DNA of 64,000 bases from Caballeronia sp. TF1N1 (GCF_022878925.1 NZ_CP084626.1:2790001-2854000), one strand, 5' to 3'; positions 9,335 through 17,837 are shown, counted from the stretch's first letter. Numbers and translations: made by a program. Notes: a model not told the origin generated them from the letters alone.

Positions 9335-9721
9335 TCAAGCACAGGTTGCGCGTCCTCGCTGACGCGTGATTGCTTTTTCTACTTCCTGCCAAATTCCGTT
9401 GAGTGTCACCCGAAGATACAGAACGCTGAGTTCGTGTCGCAGACGGAAGAAAGCAGACGCGTCGCGTTTCAAGAGGAGTTTCCTGACTTCATCGATCACC
9501 GTTTGATCATCGAATGAAAGCCAGATCGGCGGCGCTGCAGTTAAGGCGTTCGGACCGCACACTGGAGCGACCTCCCGAAAGAAAATCTTTTTGAGTTCTT
9601 TCAATGGATAGACACATATTTTCGATGCTTGGTAGTCGTAGTCGATTTTGTTATCGACGAAGAATTCCGCCATCGTCGTCCAAATGCGCTCCCTTGCCTG
9701 CTGATCTATCTGATGCCCCAC
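9335..9721 (-). CDS. Small hypothetical protein, candidate immunity partner of the upstream effector-like gene
   Basis: The likely product is 128 residues from a GTG at 9721, beginning VGHQIDQQARERIWTTMAEF. The start overlaps the end of the preceding gene by 16 bp. It has no signal peptide or clear membrane segment. Conserved-looking blocks are FREVAPVCGPN, PPIWLSFDDQTV and RLRHELSVLYLRVTLNGIWQ. I recall similar small proteins being grouped as DUF7079 in Burkholderiaceae, but have not verified this. As last gene after a PAAR protein and a glycine-zipper protein, it sits where immunity proteins usually lie. That role is inference from context. Confidence 0.6.
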   Translation of the reverse strand: MGHQIDQQARERIWTTMAEFFVDNKIDYDYQASKICVYPLKELKKIFFREVAPVCGPNALTAAPPIWLSFDDQTVIDEVRKLLLKRDASAFFRLRHELSVLYLRVTLNGIWQEVEKAITRQRGRATCA

Positions 9722-10506
9722 GTGCGGAATTCCTCCAATTCGTCGAGATAAGCGTCCTGAGCCGTTTGAGTTACGACAGAACCGAGAGTTGAACCGATCA
9801 AGACGACACCGAGAGCACATATTGGGGCTCCCGGTCCGCAGATTGATCCTACGGCAAGACCCGCAAGCGCACCGCCGATCAACCCGCCTTCAATGGACGC
9901 AATTTGGCGTTCAGCTTCGCTTATCTTGTCTCTGGCGTTCAAAATCTCATATCCGGCGAGCACTCCTGTTATCAAGAGGCCGACCTTGCCCATCAATTTC
10001 ATTCGGGCCGTTTTTGCGTTGACCTTGGCGTTACTCCTTCCCGCCGATTCGATTATCGAGAAGTAAGCGCGGTCTTTTTCAGACTCGGTCAATGCATGAA
10101 ACGGCTTGGAAAAGTTTTTAACCGAGTACTTGTCGAGAAGCTTTTCAAGGCCAAGCCCTTCTGCCTTATATGCCTGTGCTTTTGCCAAACTCGTGGGCGA
10201 AGTGGCCGTCCTCGCCTCTTCCATGATGCGATTGCGCATGTCCTGGCAGAAGGCCGCACCCTCTGCAGCGGTCATGCGTCCAGCGTTGACTTCGGTTTGA
10301 ACGGTCTCGCTCATTCGCTCGATGCCAGCGGCATAACGCGCTCGCACGCTCGCGTCGCTGATAACGCTTTGGGAGAAATACGCTCCAGCGCCTTCGAGAG
10401 CGGCGCGCGCATCGGCCAGAATCCGGGAATCAATCTGGTGATCTTTGTTCGCCGCGAAAGAACCTCTGATGGTACTGCCGCTTACTGGCGCTTTTGTGTC
10501 TGGCAT
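9706..10506 (-). CDS. Glycine-zipper membrane-active protein, candidate type VI effector
   Basis: A protein of 266 residues with no signal peptide. Residues 20-165 are soluble and mostly helical. Hydrophobic glycine-rich segments follow at about 171-189 (LMGKVGLLITGVLAGYEIL), 206-222 (GGLIGGALAGLAVGS) and 228-245, then a short acidic tail. Glycine-zipper hairpins of this kind occur in pore-forming toxins and in several type VI effectors. The ATG shares one base with the stop of the PAAR gene (TAATG), so the two are translationally coupled. I do not recognise a named family. The toxin role is inferred from architecture and neighbours. Confidence 0.6.
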   Translation of the reverse strand: MPDTKAPVSGSTIRGSFAANKDHQIDSRILADARAALEGAGAYFSQSVISDASVRARYAAGIERMSETVQTEVNAGRMTAAEGAAFCQDMRNRIMEEARTATSPTSLAKAQAYKAEGLGLEKLLDKYSVKNFSKPFHALTESEKDRAYFSIIESAGRSNAKVNAKTARMKLMGKVGLLITGVLAGYEILNARDKISEAERQIASIEGGLIGGALAGLAVGSICGPGAPICALGVVLIGSTLGSVVTQTAQDAYLDELEEFRTWGIR

Positions 10507-11120
10507 TAAGCTCGAATAATCGATAAAAGTGCTTGAGATACGGTCGCTTCCTCACTGGGAGAAACGCTTACCGCGATCTCGATACGTGTGCATGCGCTGT
10601 TGTTCGATCTAGCGAACCGGATGTTGTTGCCGCCGCCGATACTGCCTCGCTCGCTGGACCCGTCCGCGAAGCGTGCGACGCATGACATGCCTTCGTAGCT
10701 TTCCGGCTCGCGCAGAGTGAAGCTGATCCAGTGGTCTGCATCAGGAGGTACCGGCGGCTCTGCCGAAGCACTGCTCGACGAGAAGCGCGTGATGGGCGCG
10801 TGATCGAATATCCGGCATCGTCTTCCGTGAGCCGGATAGATGATCGGAGACGTCGAGCACTGGCAAAGAACCCGGTCGCCGCCAAGCGCCCAATCGCGTC
10901 CCCGATCTTTAGGTCTGCGTCCCGGTGTTAGATGGACACCGTAGGTAATTTCGCCCGTGCTCTCGCAAGCTGTGCAGAAAGCGAAGTCGCCGATCACTGC
11001 CGCGCCGCGCAGTCGACCGCTTTCGTCTGCAATGCGCCGAGTTCGCCCTTGCGCGATTACGTAGCTCCCCTCTTCGCTGGTGAGCGGGTCGCCATCCACG
11101 GCGGCGTAATAGACGGTCAT
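10506..11120 (-). CDS. PAAR-domain protein with C-terminal extension (type VI spike tip)
   Basis: The product is 204 residues from the ATG at 11120, which has AAAGG at good spacing; the frame continues upstream to 11255 without a better start. Residues 1-105 look like a PAAR domain. They carry DGDPLTSEEGSYVIAQG, a Cys pair at 49 and 52 (FCTACEST), a second at 86 and 88 (VLCQCS) and Cys102. PAAR proteins cap the VgrG spike and carry effectors. Residues 130-204 form a separate extension that could dock the next gene's product. No other type VI genes are in the window, so the apparatus must be encoded elsewhere. Confidence 0.75.
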   Translation of the reverse strand: MTVYYAAVDGDPLTSEEGSYVIAQGRTRRIADESGRLRGAAVIGDFAFCTACESTGEITYGVHLTPGRRPKDRGRDWALGGDRVLCQCSTSPIIYPAHGRRCRIFDHAPITRFSSSSASAEPPVPPDADHWISFTLREPESYEGMSCVARFADGSSERGSIGGGNNIRFARSNNSACTRIEIAVSVSPSEEATVSQALLSIIRA

Positions 11121-11450
11121 TTCGCTATTGCCTTTCTTGTACGTCGGCGATGACAACACGTTCGTGTCTAACGTCGATTTGTAGATATGCGAGTTAAATG
11201 CAAAAAACGTCGTATAGGCGAAGGCGTTATAGCCGCATCTAACACCTTCCAGCAAGCGGCCTGAAACGCTTGGCGTATCGCCCGTACCGCAGTTTCACAT
11301 GACCGAAGAGACCTTACTGAAAAATAGTGTCAAATGCTGTGCATGGGCAACTTTCTTGCGGCAATGCGTTCGCGCGCCCATTTTCAGCGTTCGCTCACGG
11401 GCCGTCGAGACCGGAATAACAAGGCTTTGCATCCGCCAGCAAGCTGCCCT
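11121..11450. other. Divergent gap between the PAAR gene and fliL, no gene seen
   Basis: About 330 bp without a convincing gene. The stretch to 11255 is open in the PAAR frame but has no ribosome-binding site or protein-like composition. It should hold the promoter of the PAAR cassette, but I cannot point to convincing -35 and -10 boxes. Confidence 0.5.
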
Positions 11451-11493
11451 AACCCACGAGTTAGCCCCAAATCCCCCCTCTTTTCGCCCCATC
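11451..11493 (+). promoter_or_regulatory. Predicted FlhD4C2 operator upstream of fliL
   Basis: Arms AACCCACGAGTTAGCC and CTCTTTTCGCCCCATC flank an 11-nt spacer. It is the weakest of the four related elements, but it keeps the arm spacing and the CTCT-TTCG-CC core. It lies 53 bp before fliL, on the fliL side of the PAAR cassette, so fliLMNOPQR appears to have its own class II promoter and need not depend on readthrough from fliK. Confidence 0.5.
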
Positions 11494-11546
11494 GCTCAAC
11501 GGCGTTATAGCCAACAATTCAACCTATCGAAAGAGGGCAAGAATTC

Positions 11547-12038
11547 ATGGCTACCACCACTGCAAATCCGAAAGACATCGTTCCCGCGAAGAGCGGCAAG
11601 CTCAAGAAGACTCTGATCATCGCCATTGGCGCGGTCGTTCTGCTGGGTGCTGGCGCCGGCGGCGCTTACTTCATGCTCGGCAAGCAGCCTCACGGCCCCG
11701 CCAAGCCCGCACCGGTGCCGCCGCCCGTGTTCTTCCCGCTCGATTCGCTGACCGTCAACCTGCAAGCCGACGACGGCATCATGCACTACCTGCGCGTCGG
11801 TCTGTCGCTCAAGCTCGCGGACGAAAAGGCTCAGGTGCAGATCACCGAACGCATGCCTGAGATCCGCAGCCGCGTGCTGATGCTCATCTCCGGCAAGCAC
11901 CCCGAAGAGATGGCGACCGTCGAGGGCAAGCGAAAGCTCGCCGACGAACTGCGCGAAGCCGTCGAGAAGGCCGCCAGCGCGCCGGATCATCCCGCCCACG
12001 TCGAAGAAGTGTTGTTCACCGAATTCGTCGTGCAGTAA
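11547..12038 (+). CDS. fliL: FliL, stator-associated basal body protein
   Basis: FliL of 163 residues is a single-pass inner-membrane protein that supports the stator around the MS ring. A cytoplasmic Lys-rich start is followed by a membrane helix at about 25-48 (TLIIAIGAVVLLGAGAGGAY), a Pro-rich linker, and a periplasmic domain with FFPLDSLTVNLQADDG and the tail VEEVLFTEFVVQ typical of the family. AGAGGG precedes the ATG. It heads fliLMNOPQR. Confidence 0.95.
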   Translation: MATTTANPKDIVPAKSGKLKKTLIIAIGAVVLLGAGAGGAYFMLGKQPHGPAKPAPVPPPVFFPLDSLTVNLQADDGIMHYLRVGLSLKLADEKAQVQITERMPEIRSRVLMLISGKHPEEMATVEGKRKLADELREAVEKAASAPDHPAHVEEVLFTEFVVQ

Positions 12039-12074
12039 GCCCGCGCACCAGATTCAAGGAAACGGAAAAGAGTC

Positions 12075-13073
12075 ATGGGCCACGAAGAGTTCATGTCGCA
12101 GGAGGAGGTCGATGCCCTCCTCAAGGGCGTCACCGGCGAAGTCGATCAGGTCTCAGACGACAGCAAGCCCGCCGGCGTTCGTCCTTACAACATCGCGACG
12201 CAGGAACGCATTGTCCGCGGCCGGATGCCCGGCCTCGAAATCATCAACGACCGCTTCGCGCGCCTGTTGCGCGTGGGCATCTTCAACTTCATGCGGCGTT
12301 CGGCGGAAATCTCCGTCGGCCCGGTGAAGGTGCAAAAGTACAGCGAATTCACGCGCAATCTGCCGATCCCGACCAACCTCAACCTGGTCCATGTGAAGCC
12401 TCTGCGCGGCACGTCGCTGTTCGTGTTCGATCCGAACCTCGTGTTCTTCGTGGTCGACAACCTCTTCGGCGGCGACGGGCGTTTCCATACGCGCGTCGAA
12501 GGCCGCGAGTTCACGCAGACCGAGCAACGCATCATCCACAAGCTGCTCACGCTGGTATTCGAGCACTACTCCGCTTCGTGGAAGAGCGTGCGTCCGCTGC
12601 AGTTCGAATTCATGCGCTCGGAAATGCACACGCAGTTCGCGAACGTGGCGACGCCGAATGAAATCGTCATCGTGACGCAGTTCACCATCGAATTCGGTTC
12701 GACGGGCGGCACGCTGCATATCTGCATGCCCTACTCGATGATCGAGCCGATTCGCGATCAGCTCTCCTCGCCGATTCAGGGCGAAGCGCTCGAAGTGGAT
12801 CGCCGCTGGGTGCGCGTGCTCTCGCAGCAAGTGCAATCGGCGGAAGTGGAACTGACGGTGGAACTCGCCGAGATCCGTTCGTCGTTCGAAAGGCTGCTCA
12901 ACATGCGCAAGGGCGACGTGCTGCCGATCGACGTGCCCGAGCATGTCGTCGCCAAGGTGGACGGCGTGCCGGTGATGGAATGCGGCTACGGAATTTTCAA
13001 TGGTCAATACGCGCTGCGCGTGCAGAAAATGGTCAGCGCGTCGGACAACATGAAGGAAGGTGGATATGAGTGA
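12075..13073 (+). CDS. fliM: FliM, flagellar motor switch protein
   Basis: FliM of 332 residues is the C-ring subunit that receives CheY-P. The N-terminal EEFMSQEEVDALLKGVTGE contains the CheY-binding peptide. The middle domain includes GRMPGLEIINDRFARLLRVG, and the C-terminus has a SpoA-like domain (VAKVDGVPVMECGYGIFNGQ). Lengths and motifs match the family. It overlaps fliN by 8 bp. Confidence 0.97.
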   Translation: MGHEEFMSQEEVDALLKGVTGEVDQVSDDSKPAGVRPYNIATQERIVRGRMPGLEIINDRFARLLRVGIFNFMRRSAEISVGPVKVQKYSEFTRNLPIPTNLNLVHVKPLRGTSLFVFDPNLVFFVVDNLFGGDGRFHTRVEGREFTQTEQRIIHKLLTLVFEHYSASWKSVRPLQFEFMRSEMHTQFANVATPNEIVIVTQFTIEFGSTGGTLHICMPYSMIEPIRDQLSSPIQGEALEVDRRWVRVLSQQVQSAEVELTVELAEIRSSFERLLNMRKGDVLPIDVPEHVVAKVDGVPVMECGYGIFNGQYALRVQKMVSASDNMKEGGYE

Positions 13074-13512
13074 TCTCTTGCAGGAAGGCACACTGCCCGG
13101 CTCGACCGGCGTGGGCGACATGAAGGCGGAAGAGTTGTCGATGGACGACTGGGCGAGCGCGCTCGCCGAGCAGAACGGCAACGAAACGCCTGCCGTGGCC
13201 AGCGCGGGCGTGTTCCAGCCCTTGTCGAAAGCCGCGGCGCCTTCGACGCGCAACGACATCGACATGATTCTCGATATCCCCGTGCAGATGACGGTGGAAC
13301 TCGGCCGCACGAAGATCGCGATTCGCAACCTGCTGCAGCTCGCGCAGGGTTCGGTCGTGGAACTCGACGGCATGGCGGGCGAGCCAATGGACGTGCTCGT
13401 GAACGGTTGTCTTATTGCGCAAGGCGAAGTGGTCGTCGTGAACGACAAGTTCGGTATTCGCCTGACCGACATCATCACGCCGTCCGAACGTATCCGGAAG
13501 TTGAATCGATGA
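13066..13512 (+). CDS. fliN: FliN, flagellar motor switch protein
   Basis: FliN of 148 residues has a variable N-terminal stretch and a C-terminal SpoA domain (MILDIPVQMTVELGRTKIAI, then VDVLVNG-like and VNDKFGIRLTDIITPSERI). It forms the base of the C ring and binds FliH. The ATG at 13066 lies five bases after AAGGAAGG and is preferred to the GTG at 13060. Its stop overlaps the fliO start as ATGA. Confidence 0.96.
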   Translation: MSDLLQEGTLPGSTGVGDMKAEELSMDDWASALAEQNGNETPAVASAGVFQPLSKAAAPSTRNDIDMILDIPVQMTVELGRTKIAIRNLLQLAQGSVVELDGMAGEPMDVLVNGCLIAQGEVVVVNDKFGIRLTDIITPSERIRKLNR

Positions 13513-14024
13513 AACGCTTTGCCGCCGTCCTGATTGCCTTCGTGCCTGCGCTGTCCCGCGCAGCCGATATGAACGCCGTGAACCACGCCGCGCAGATCGC
13601 TTCGAGCGTCGGCGCGGGAAGCGCCGTGCCGTCGCTCGGTTTCGGCGCGGTGTTGCAGACGCTGTTCGGTCTCGTCATCGTGATCGGCTTCGTGTTCGGT
13701 TGCGCGTGGCTCGCTCGCAAGTTCGGCTTGCAAGGCGGCAGGAAAGGCGGCCTCGTGAAAGTAGTGGGCGGCGCGTCGCTCGGCAACAAGGAGCGCGTGG
13801 CGGTCGTCGAAATAGGCGATACCTGGCTCGTGCTCGGCGCGGGGCCCGGCAACGTGCGCTTGCTGCATACCATGCCCGCCGGATCGGCGGAAGCGGACGT
13901 AAGCGGCGAACCAACGCCGTTGGCCGCGCAAACGTTGCAAGGCAGTTTTGGTCAGCGGTTTCGCGATGCCCTCGCCGGTGAAGCGAACAAGCGTCTTCAG
14001 AAGTTCGTGGGCGGGAGCAAGTAA
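13509..14024 (+). CDS. fliO: FliO, flagellar export gate assembly factor
   Basis: The product is 171 residues from the ATG at 13509, starting [20 protein letters not shown], which is signal-like. A membrane segment follows at about 45-65 ([20 protein letters not shown]), then a cytoplasmic domain with [35 protein letters not shown] spread over the FliO core. FliO helps FliP form its oligomer. The start overlaps fliN by 4 bp and the end shares one base with fliP (TAATG). Confidence 0.92.
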   Translation: MKRFAAVLIAFVPALSRAADMNAVNHAAQIASSVGAGSAVPSLGFGAVLQTLFGLVIVIGFVFGCAWLARKFGLQGGRKGGLVKVVGGASLGNKERVAVVEIGDTWLVLGAGPGNVRLLHTMPAGSAEADVSGEPTPLAAQTLQGSFGQRFRDALAGEANKRLQKFVGGSK

Positions 14025-14794
14025 TGCAGGTCAGTCGTAACATCGTGCGCGGCGTGAAACTGGCGCTGCCGGTCGTGATCGCCTTGTTGCCGGTCGCGGC
14101 GCTCGCGCAAAGCACGGCGGGTCTTCCCGCCTTCAATACCAGCCCCGGCCCGAACGGCGGCACGACGTACTCGCTCAGCGTGCAGACGATGTTGCTGCTG
14201 ACGATGCTCTCGTTCCTCCCGGCCATGGTCCTGATGATGACGAGCTTCACGCGCATCATCATCGTGCTGTCGCTCTTGCGCCAGGCGCTCGGCACGACGA
14301 GCACGCCGCCTAATCAAGTGCTCGTGGGCCTCGCGTTGTTTCTCTCGTTTTTCGTGATGTCGCCGGTGCTCGACAAAGCCTACACCGACGCATACAAGCC
14401 CTTCTCCGACGGCACCATCGCGATGGATCAGGCCATGCAGCGCGGCGTCGCGCCCTTCAAGCAGTTCATGCTGAAGCAGACGCGCGAAGCGGATCTCGCG
14501 CTCTTCGCCCGCATCTCGAAGGCCGCGCCGATGAACGGTCCGGAAGACGTGCCGCTGTCGCTGCTGGTGCCTTCGTTCGTGACGAGCGAACTGAAGACGG
14601 GGTTTCAGATCGGCTTCACCATCTTTATTCCGTTCCTCATCATCGACGTGGTGGTGGCGAGCGTCTTGATGTCGATGGGCATGATGATGGTCTCGCCCAC
14701 GACGATAGCGCTGCCCTTCAAGCTCATGCTGTTCGTGCTCGTCGATGGCTGGCAGTTGCTGATCGGCTCGCTTGCGCAGAGCTTCGTTTCGTAA
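14024..14794 (+). CDS. fliP: FliP, flagellar export gate protein
   Basis: FliP of 256 residues forms the FliPQR export pore with FliQ and FliR. It has an N-terminal signal-like segment ([17 protein letters not shown]) and the family stretch [20 protein letters not shown], followed by [20 protein letters not shown]. The C-terminal region has [20 protein letters not shown] and [20 protein letters not shown]. Four membrane helices are expected after signal cleavage. Confidence 0.97.
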   Translation: MQVSRNIVRGVKLALPVVIALLPVAALAQSTAGLPAFNTSPGPNGGTTYSLSVQTMLLLTMLSFLPAMVLMMTSFTRIIIVLSLLRQALGTTSTPPNQVLVGLALFLSFFVMSPVLDKAYTDAYKPFSDGTIAMDQAMQRGVAPFKQFMLKQTREADLALFARISKAAPMNGPEDVPLSLLVPSFVTSELKTGFQIGFTIFIPFLIIDVVVASVLMSMGMMMVSPTTIALPFKLMLFVLVDGWQLLIGSLAQSFVS

Positions 14795-14822
14795 CGTTAT
14801 CGTTTCTATTGAGGTTGCTGGA

Positions 14823-15092
14823 ATGACACCCGAATCGGTCATGACCATCGCGCATCAGGCGATGTATGTCGCGTTGCTGCTGGCTGCCCCGCTCTTGCTG
14901 GTCGCGCTCGTCGTGGGTCTGGTGGTTAGTCTCTTTCAGGCGGCCACGCAGATCAACGAATCGACGCTCTCCTTCATTCCGAAGCTGATCGCCGTGGCGG
15001 TGACGCTCGTGATCGCAGGACCGTGGATGCTCACGACCATCCTCGATTACATGCGGCACGTGTTCACCATCACGCCTGCGATCACGGGCTGA
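14823..15092 (+). CDS. fliQ: FliQ, flagellar export gate protein
   Basis: FliQ of 89 residues, exactly the family's usual length, has two membrane helices (AMYVALLLAAPLLLVALVVG and LIAVAVTLVIAGPWMLTTIL). It carries the conserved GLVVSLFQAATQINESTLSF loop. The frame extends upstream to 14772, but the ATG at 14823 starts the standard MTPESVMTIA sequence and follows a TGAGG site. Confidence 0.97.
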   Translation: MTPESVMTIAHQAMYVALLLAAPLLLVALVVGLVVSLFQAATQINESTLSFIPKLIAVAVTLVIAGPWMLTTILDYMRHVFTITPAITG

Positions 15093-15100
15093 TTCGTTCG

Positions 15101-15898
15101 ATGTTCTCGGTTACTTATGCGCAACTGAACGGCTGGCTCACGGCGTTTCTGTGGCCGTTCGTGCGCATCCTCGCCTTGATGGCCACCGCGCCGGTGCTGA
15201 ACCATATGGCGTTGCCCACGCGCGTGAAGATCGCGCTGGCGGCCTTCATCACGCTGATCGTCGCGCCCACCTTGCCCGCCATGCCCGACGCCACGGTGTT
15301 CTCAGCGGCGGGCGTGTGGATCATCGTCAATCAGTTCCTGATTGGCGCGGCCATTGGCATGACGATGCAAATAGCCTTTGCCGCCGTCGATGCGGCTGGC
15401 GAGTTCATCGGACAGCAAATGGGCCTCGGTTTCGCGATGCTTTACGATCCGCGCGCGGGTGGCAATGCCGTGGTGGTATCGCGCTATCTCAACACGCTGG
15501 CGATGCTGGCGTTTCTCGTCTTCGACGGGCATCTGCAACTGATCGCGGCACTGATCATGACCTTCCAGAGTGTGCCCGTCGATGTCAATGTCGTGGCGTC
15601 CGCTTCGCATGCGCAAGGTTGGCGGGTGATGGTGGGTTATGGCGCTTCGGTTTTTTCCACCGGGTTGTTGCTGTCGTTGCCGGTCGTGGCGGCGCTTCTT
15701 ATCGCCAATCTCGCGCTCGGCATTCTGAATCGCGCGGCGCCACAGATCGGCATCTTCCAGGTGGGTTTTCCGGTCACCATGCTCGTCGGCTTGTTGCTGC
15801 TTCAGTTGATGGTGCCTAATTTGATGCCGTTTTTTCAGCGGATCTTCGAGGCGGGGTTGGGACAGGTGGGAAGGATCGCGGGCTCGATGGGTTCTTGA
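15101..15898 (+). CDS. fliR: FliR, flagellar export gate protein
   Basis: FliR of 265 residues completes the FliPQR core. It is very hydrophobic with about six membrane segments and the family motif AAGEFIGQQMGLGFAMLYDP. The C-terminal LGILNRAAPQIGIFQVGFPV is also typical. The start is the ATG at 15101, eight bases after the fliQ stop; an upstream extension to 15023 overlaps fliQ and is not FliR-like. It ends the fliL-R run and converges on a lipoprotein gene. Confidence 0.96.
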   Translation: MFSVTYAQLNGWLTAFLWPFVRILALMATAPVLNHMALPTRVKIALAAFITLIVAPTLPAMPDATVFSAAGVWIIVNQFLIGAAIGMTMQIAFAAVDAAGEFIGQQMGLGFAMLYDPRAGGNAVVVSRYLNTLAMLAFLVFDGHLQLIAALIMTFQSVPVDVNVVASASHAQGWRVMVGYGASVFSTGLLLSLPVVAALLIANLALGILNRAAPQIGIFQVGFPVTMLVGLLLLQLMVPNLMPFFQRIFEAGLGQVGRIAGSMGS

Positions 15899-15921
15899 CG
15901 CGTCATTGCCCGCATCGTGGC

Positions 15922-16395
15922 TCACGGTGCGCGCATGCACGGCGCGACGTGCCCGACATACATGGGCCGTTCACCATACCGAACGACAGCGCCGTTGCGA
16001 ATAAGGAACCAGCGGCGCTTGGCTCCCGTGTAACCGCCATAGCTGTTCTTCGCGTTGATGTCCGTGCACACGAGATAACCATAAACGGCACGGTGCTCCG
16101 TCATGTTCTCGATAGCCTGATCCTTCGTTGGCGTGGAGAAATCGCCATAGCGCGCCGACTCAGGGTCTTTGAGCGTCTTTGCCATGGCCGCCTTGATAAT
16201 GTCCTGATAATTCGACGGATACTCACCGTAGTCAGCGTCCGGCTCCGGCAGCGTCGCGGCCCACTGTGCCCGCCCGGCGTCGAGTTGTGCCGTGTTCTTG
16301 CGGGCAGGCGGCGAATCCGCGCCGCTTCCACACGCGACAAGCATGATCGGACATGTCATTGCACCGAGCACAACGAGCGCGCGATCAATCCTCAT
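15922..16395 (-). CDS. Putative lipoprotein of unknown function
   Basis: The product is 157 residues from the ATG at 16395. The N-terminus MRIDRALVVLGAMTCPIMLVAC is a lipoprotein signal with lipobox LVAC and Cys22, so the mature protein should be lipid-anchored. The mature part has EYPSNYQDIIKAAMAKTLKDP, SARYGDFSTPTKDQ and GYTGAKRRWFLIRNG. These resemble small envelope proteins that handle phosphate- or stress-linked peptides, but I do not recognise a named family. It sits between fliR and flgL without an obvious flagellar role. The start at 16416 is possible but less signal-like. Confidence 0.7.
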   Translation of the reverse strand: MRIDRALVVLGAMTCPIMLVACGSGADSPPARKNTAQLDAGRAQWAATLPEPDADYGEYPSNYQDIIKAAMAKTLKDPESARYGDFSTPTKDQAIENMTEHRAVYGYLVCTDINAKNSYGGYTGAKRRWFLIRNGAVVRYGERPMYVGHVAPCMRAP

Positions 16396-16513
16396 TTCCG
16401 TCACCCGTCTCACCAAGCAGTCGGTATCTCATGGCGCACGAATCCTCGACGTTGCACTTAAGTCCGGTGCGTCAATCATAGGCAATCGTTCCCGGCTTCT
16501 TCCACTGAAAAAA

Positions 16514-16547
16514 CGAAAAAAAGAGCATCGCCAAACCGCACGATGCC
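16514..16547 (-). terminator. Rho-independent terminator after flgL
   Basis: On the minus strand GCATCG, a 10-base loop, CGATGC, then a run of seven T residues. It lies 44 bp past the flgL stop and should end the flgK-flgL transcript. The remaining bases to the lipoprotein gene show nothing else. Confidence 0.8.
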
Positions 16548-16590
16548 CTTCTCGAAGTTCCCTTAAAAAGCGAGAGACAAAGGCCCCTTA

Positions 16591-17826
16591 TTAGCTGAGG
16601 TAATTGAACAACGACAACTTCTGGATCTGCGAAAACGCCTGCTGTGCCGCCGTCAACGAGTTCTGCGTGAGCTCATAAGAACTGATCGCCGAAACCAGAT
16701 CGATGCTCGTCAGATTCGCAAGATCGCTGGCGGTCTGCGTCTGCGAAGTCGCCATCGACGTCTGCGTGGCCTTCACTTCCTGCTCGCGGCCACCCACCAC
16801 CGTCTGCGCAGACAACACGTTCGTGTAGGTGTTGTCGAGCTTGGTCGAAGCCGTCGACAACGCGTTGGTCAACGTCGCTTCCGAGGCTGGCGTGCCCGTC
16901 GGCTGCTTGAGCGCGCTGATCAAATTGTCGAGCGTCGCGAACACATCGTTGTTGCCCGATGCCGCCGGCTGCACCGTGAAGCTGTCGCCGTTCGCGGGCG
17001 CGCCGCTGACCGTCACCTTCTGACCGCCGAACGAAATCGCCGTGCCGGCCGTGTATGCGGTCGGTGTCGTCGACAACGACGAGTCAGGCGGCGTTGCGGT
17101 CACGAGGTAGCTCGTCGAACCATCCGTCGACGATACCGAAAACGCGATGGAATACGTGCTCGCATTGTTCGCGTTGCCCGGATCGGTCGTGCTCACCTTG
17201 CTGATCGTGGCCGTGCCCGTATTGGTCGCCGATGCCGACGGTACCGCGTCGCTATCCGTGGGCGACACGCCCATGAAAATCGACGAGCCGGTGTCGCCCA
17301 CGGGAATCGAGCGGCCCGAGCTGATCTGCACCGTGCGCTGGCCGGCATCGCCCGAATACGTCGTGCCTACGCCGGAAGCATTGTTCGAAAACGGCGCGGT
17401 GCCGCCCTTTAGACCCGAGAAAATGTAATTGCCTTCGCTGTCGGTCGTGTTCGCGACGCTCATCAACTGGTCGCGATAACCCTGCAGCGTATCCGCAATC
17501 GATTTGCGATCCGCGTTCGTGAGGGAGCCATCGCCCGCGCGCACGACTTGCGTCTGAATGCTTTGCAGCACGCCGCTCACGTCGCTCAAGGTCGAATCTT
17601 CCTGCTGCAACGACGAAAGCGCCGTGGTCTGATTCGCGCTGTATTGCGTGAGCGTGGCGGTCTTCATCGTGAGCTGCACGGCCTGCGCGGCACCGAGCGG
17701 GTCGTCGGAAGCGGTCAGAATGCGCTTGCCCGACGAGATCTGCTGATACATCGAGGCAAGCGAGCTCTGCTGGTCGCTCATCGAAGCGACGTTCATGTTG
17801 AAATACTGCGAACTGGATATACGCAT
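16591..17826 (-). CDS. flgL: FlgL, hook-filament junction protein
   Basis: FlgL (HAP3) of 411 residues begins MRISSSQYFNMNVASMSDQQ and continues with the flagellin-like N-terminal coiled region QISSGKRILTASDDPLGAAQ. It ends with a matching C-terminal helix (AISSYELTQNSLTAAQQAFS). The middle is a variable Ser/Thr/Gly-rich domain, which makes it longer than enteric FlgL. The protein is exported and joins hook to filament together with FlgK. It lies 11 bp downstream of flgK and shares its sigma-28 promoter. Confidence 0.95.
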   Translation of the reverse strand: MRISSSQYFNMNVASMSDQQSSLASMYQQISSGKRILTASDDPLGAAQAVQLTMKTATLTQYSANQTTALSSLQQEDSTLSDVSGVLQSIQTQVVRAGDGSLTNADRKSIADTLQGYRDQLMSVANTTDSEGNYIFSGLKGGTAPFSNNASGVGTTYSGDAGQRTVQISSGRSIPVGDTGSSIFMGVSPTDSDAVPSASATNTGTATISKVSTTDPGNANNASTYSIAFSVSSTDGSTSYLVTATPPDSSLSTTPTAYTAGTAISFGGQKVTVSGAPANGDSFTVQPAASGNNDVFATLDNLISALKQPTGTPASEATLTNALSTASTKLDNTYTNVLSAQTVVGGREQEVKATQTSMATSQTQTASDLANLTSIDLVSAISSYELTQNSLTAAQQAFSQIQKLSLFNYLS

Positions 17827-17837
17827 CGCTAAATGCC

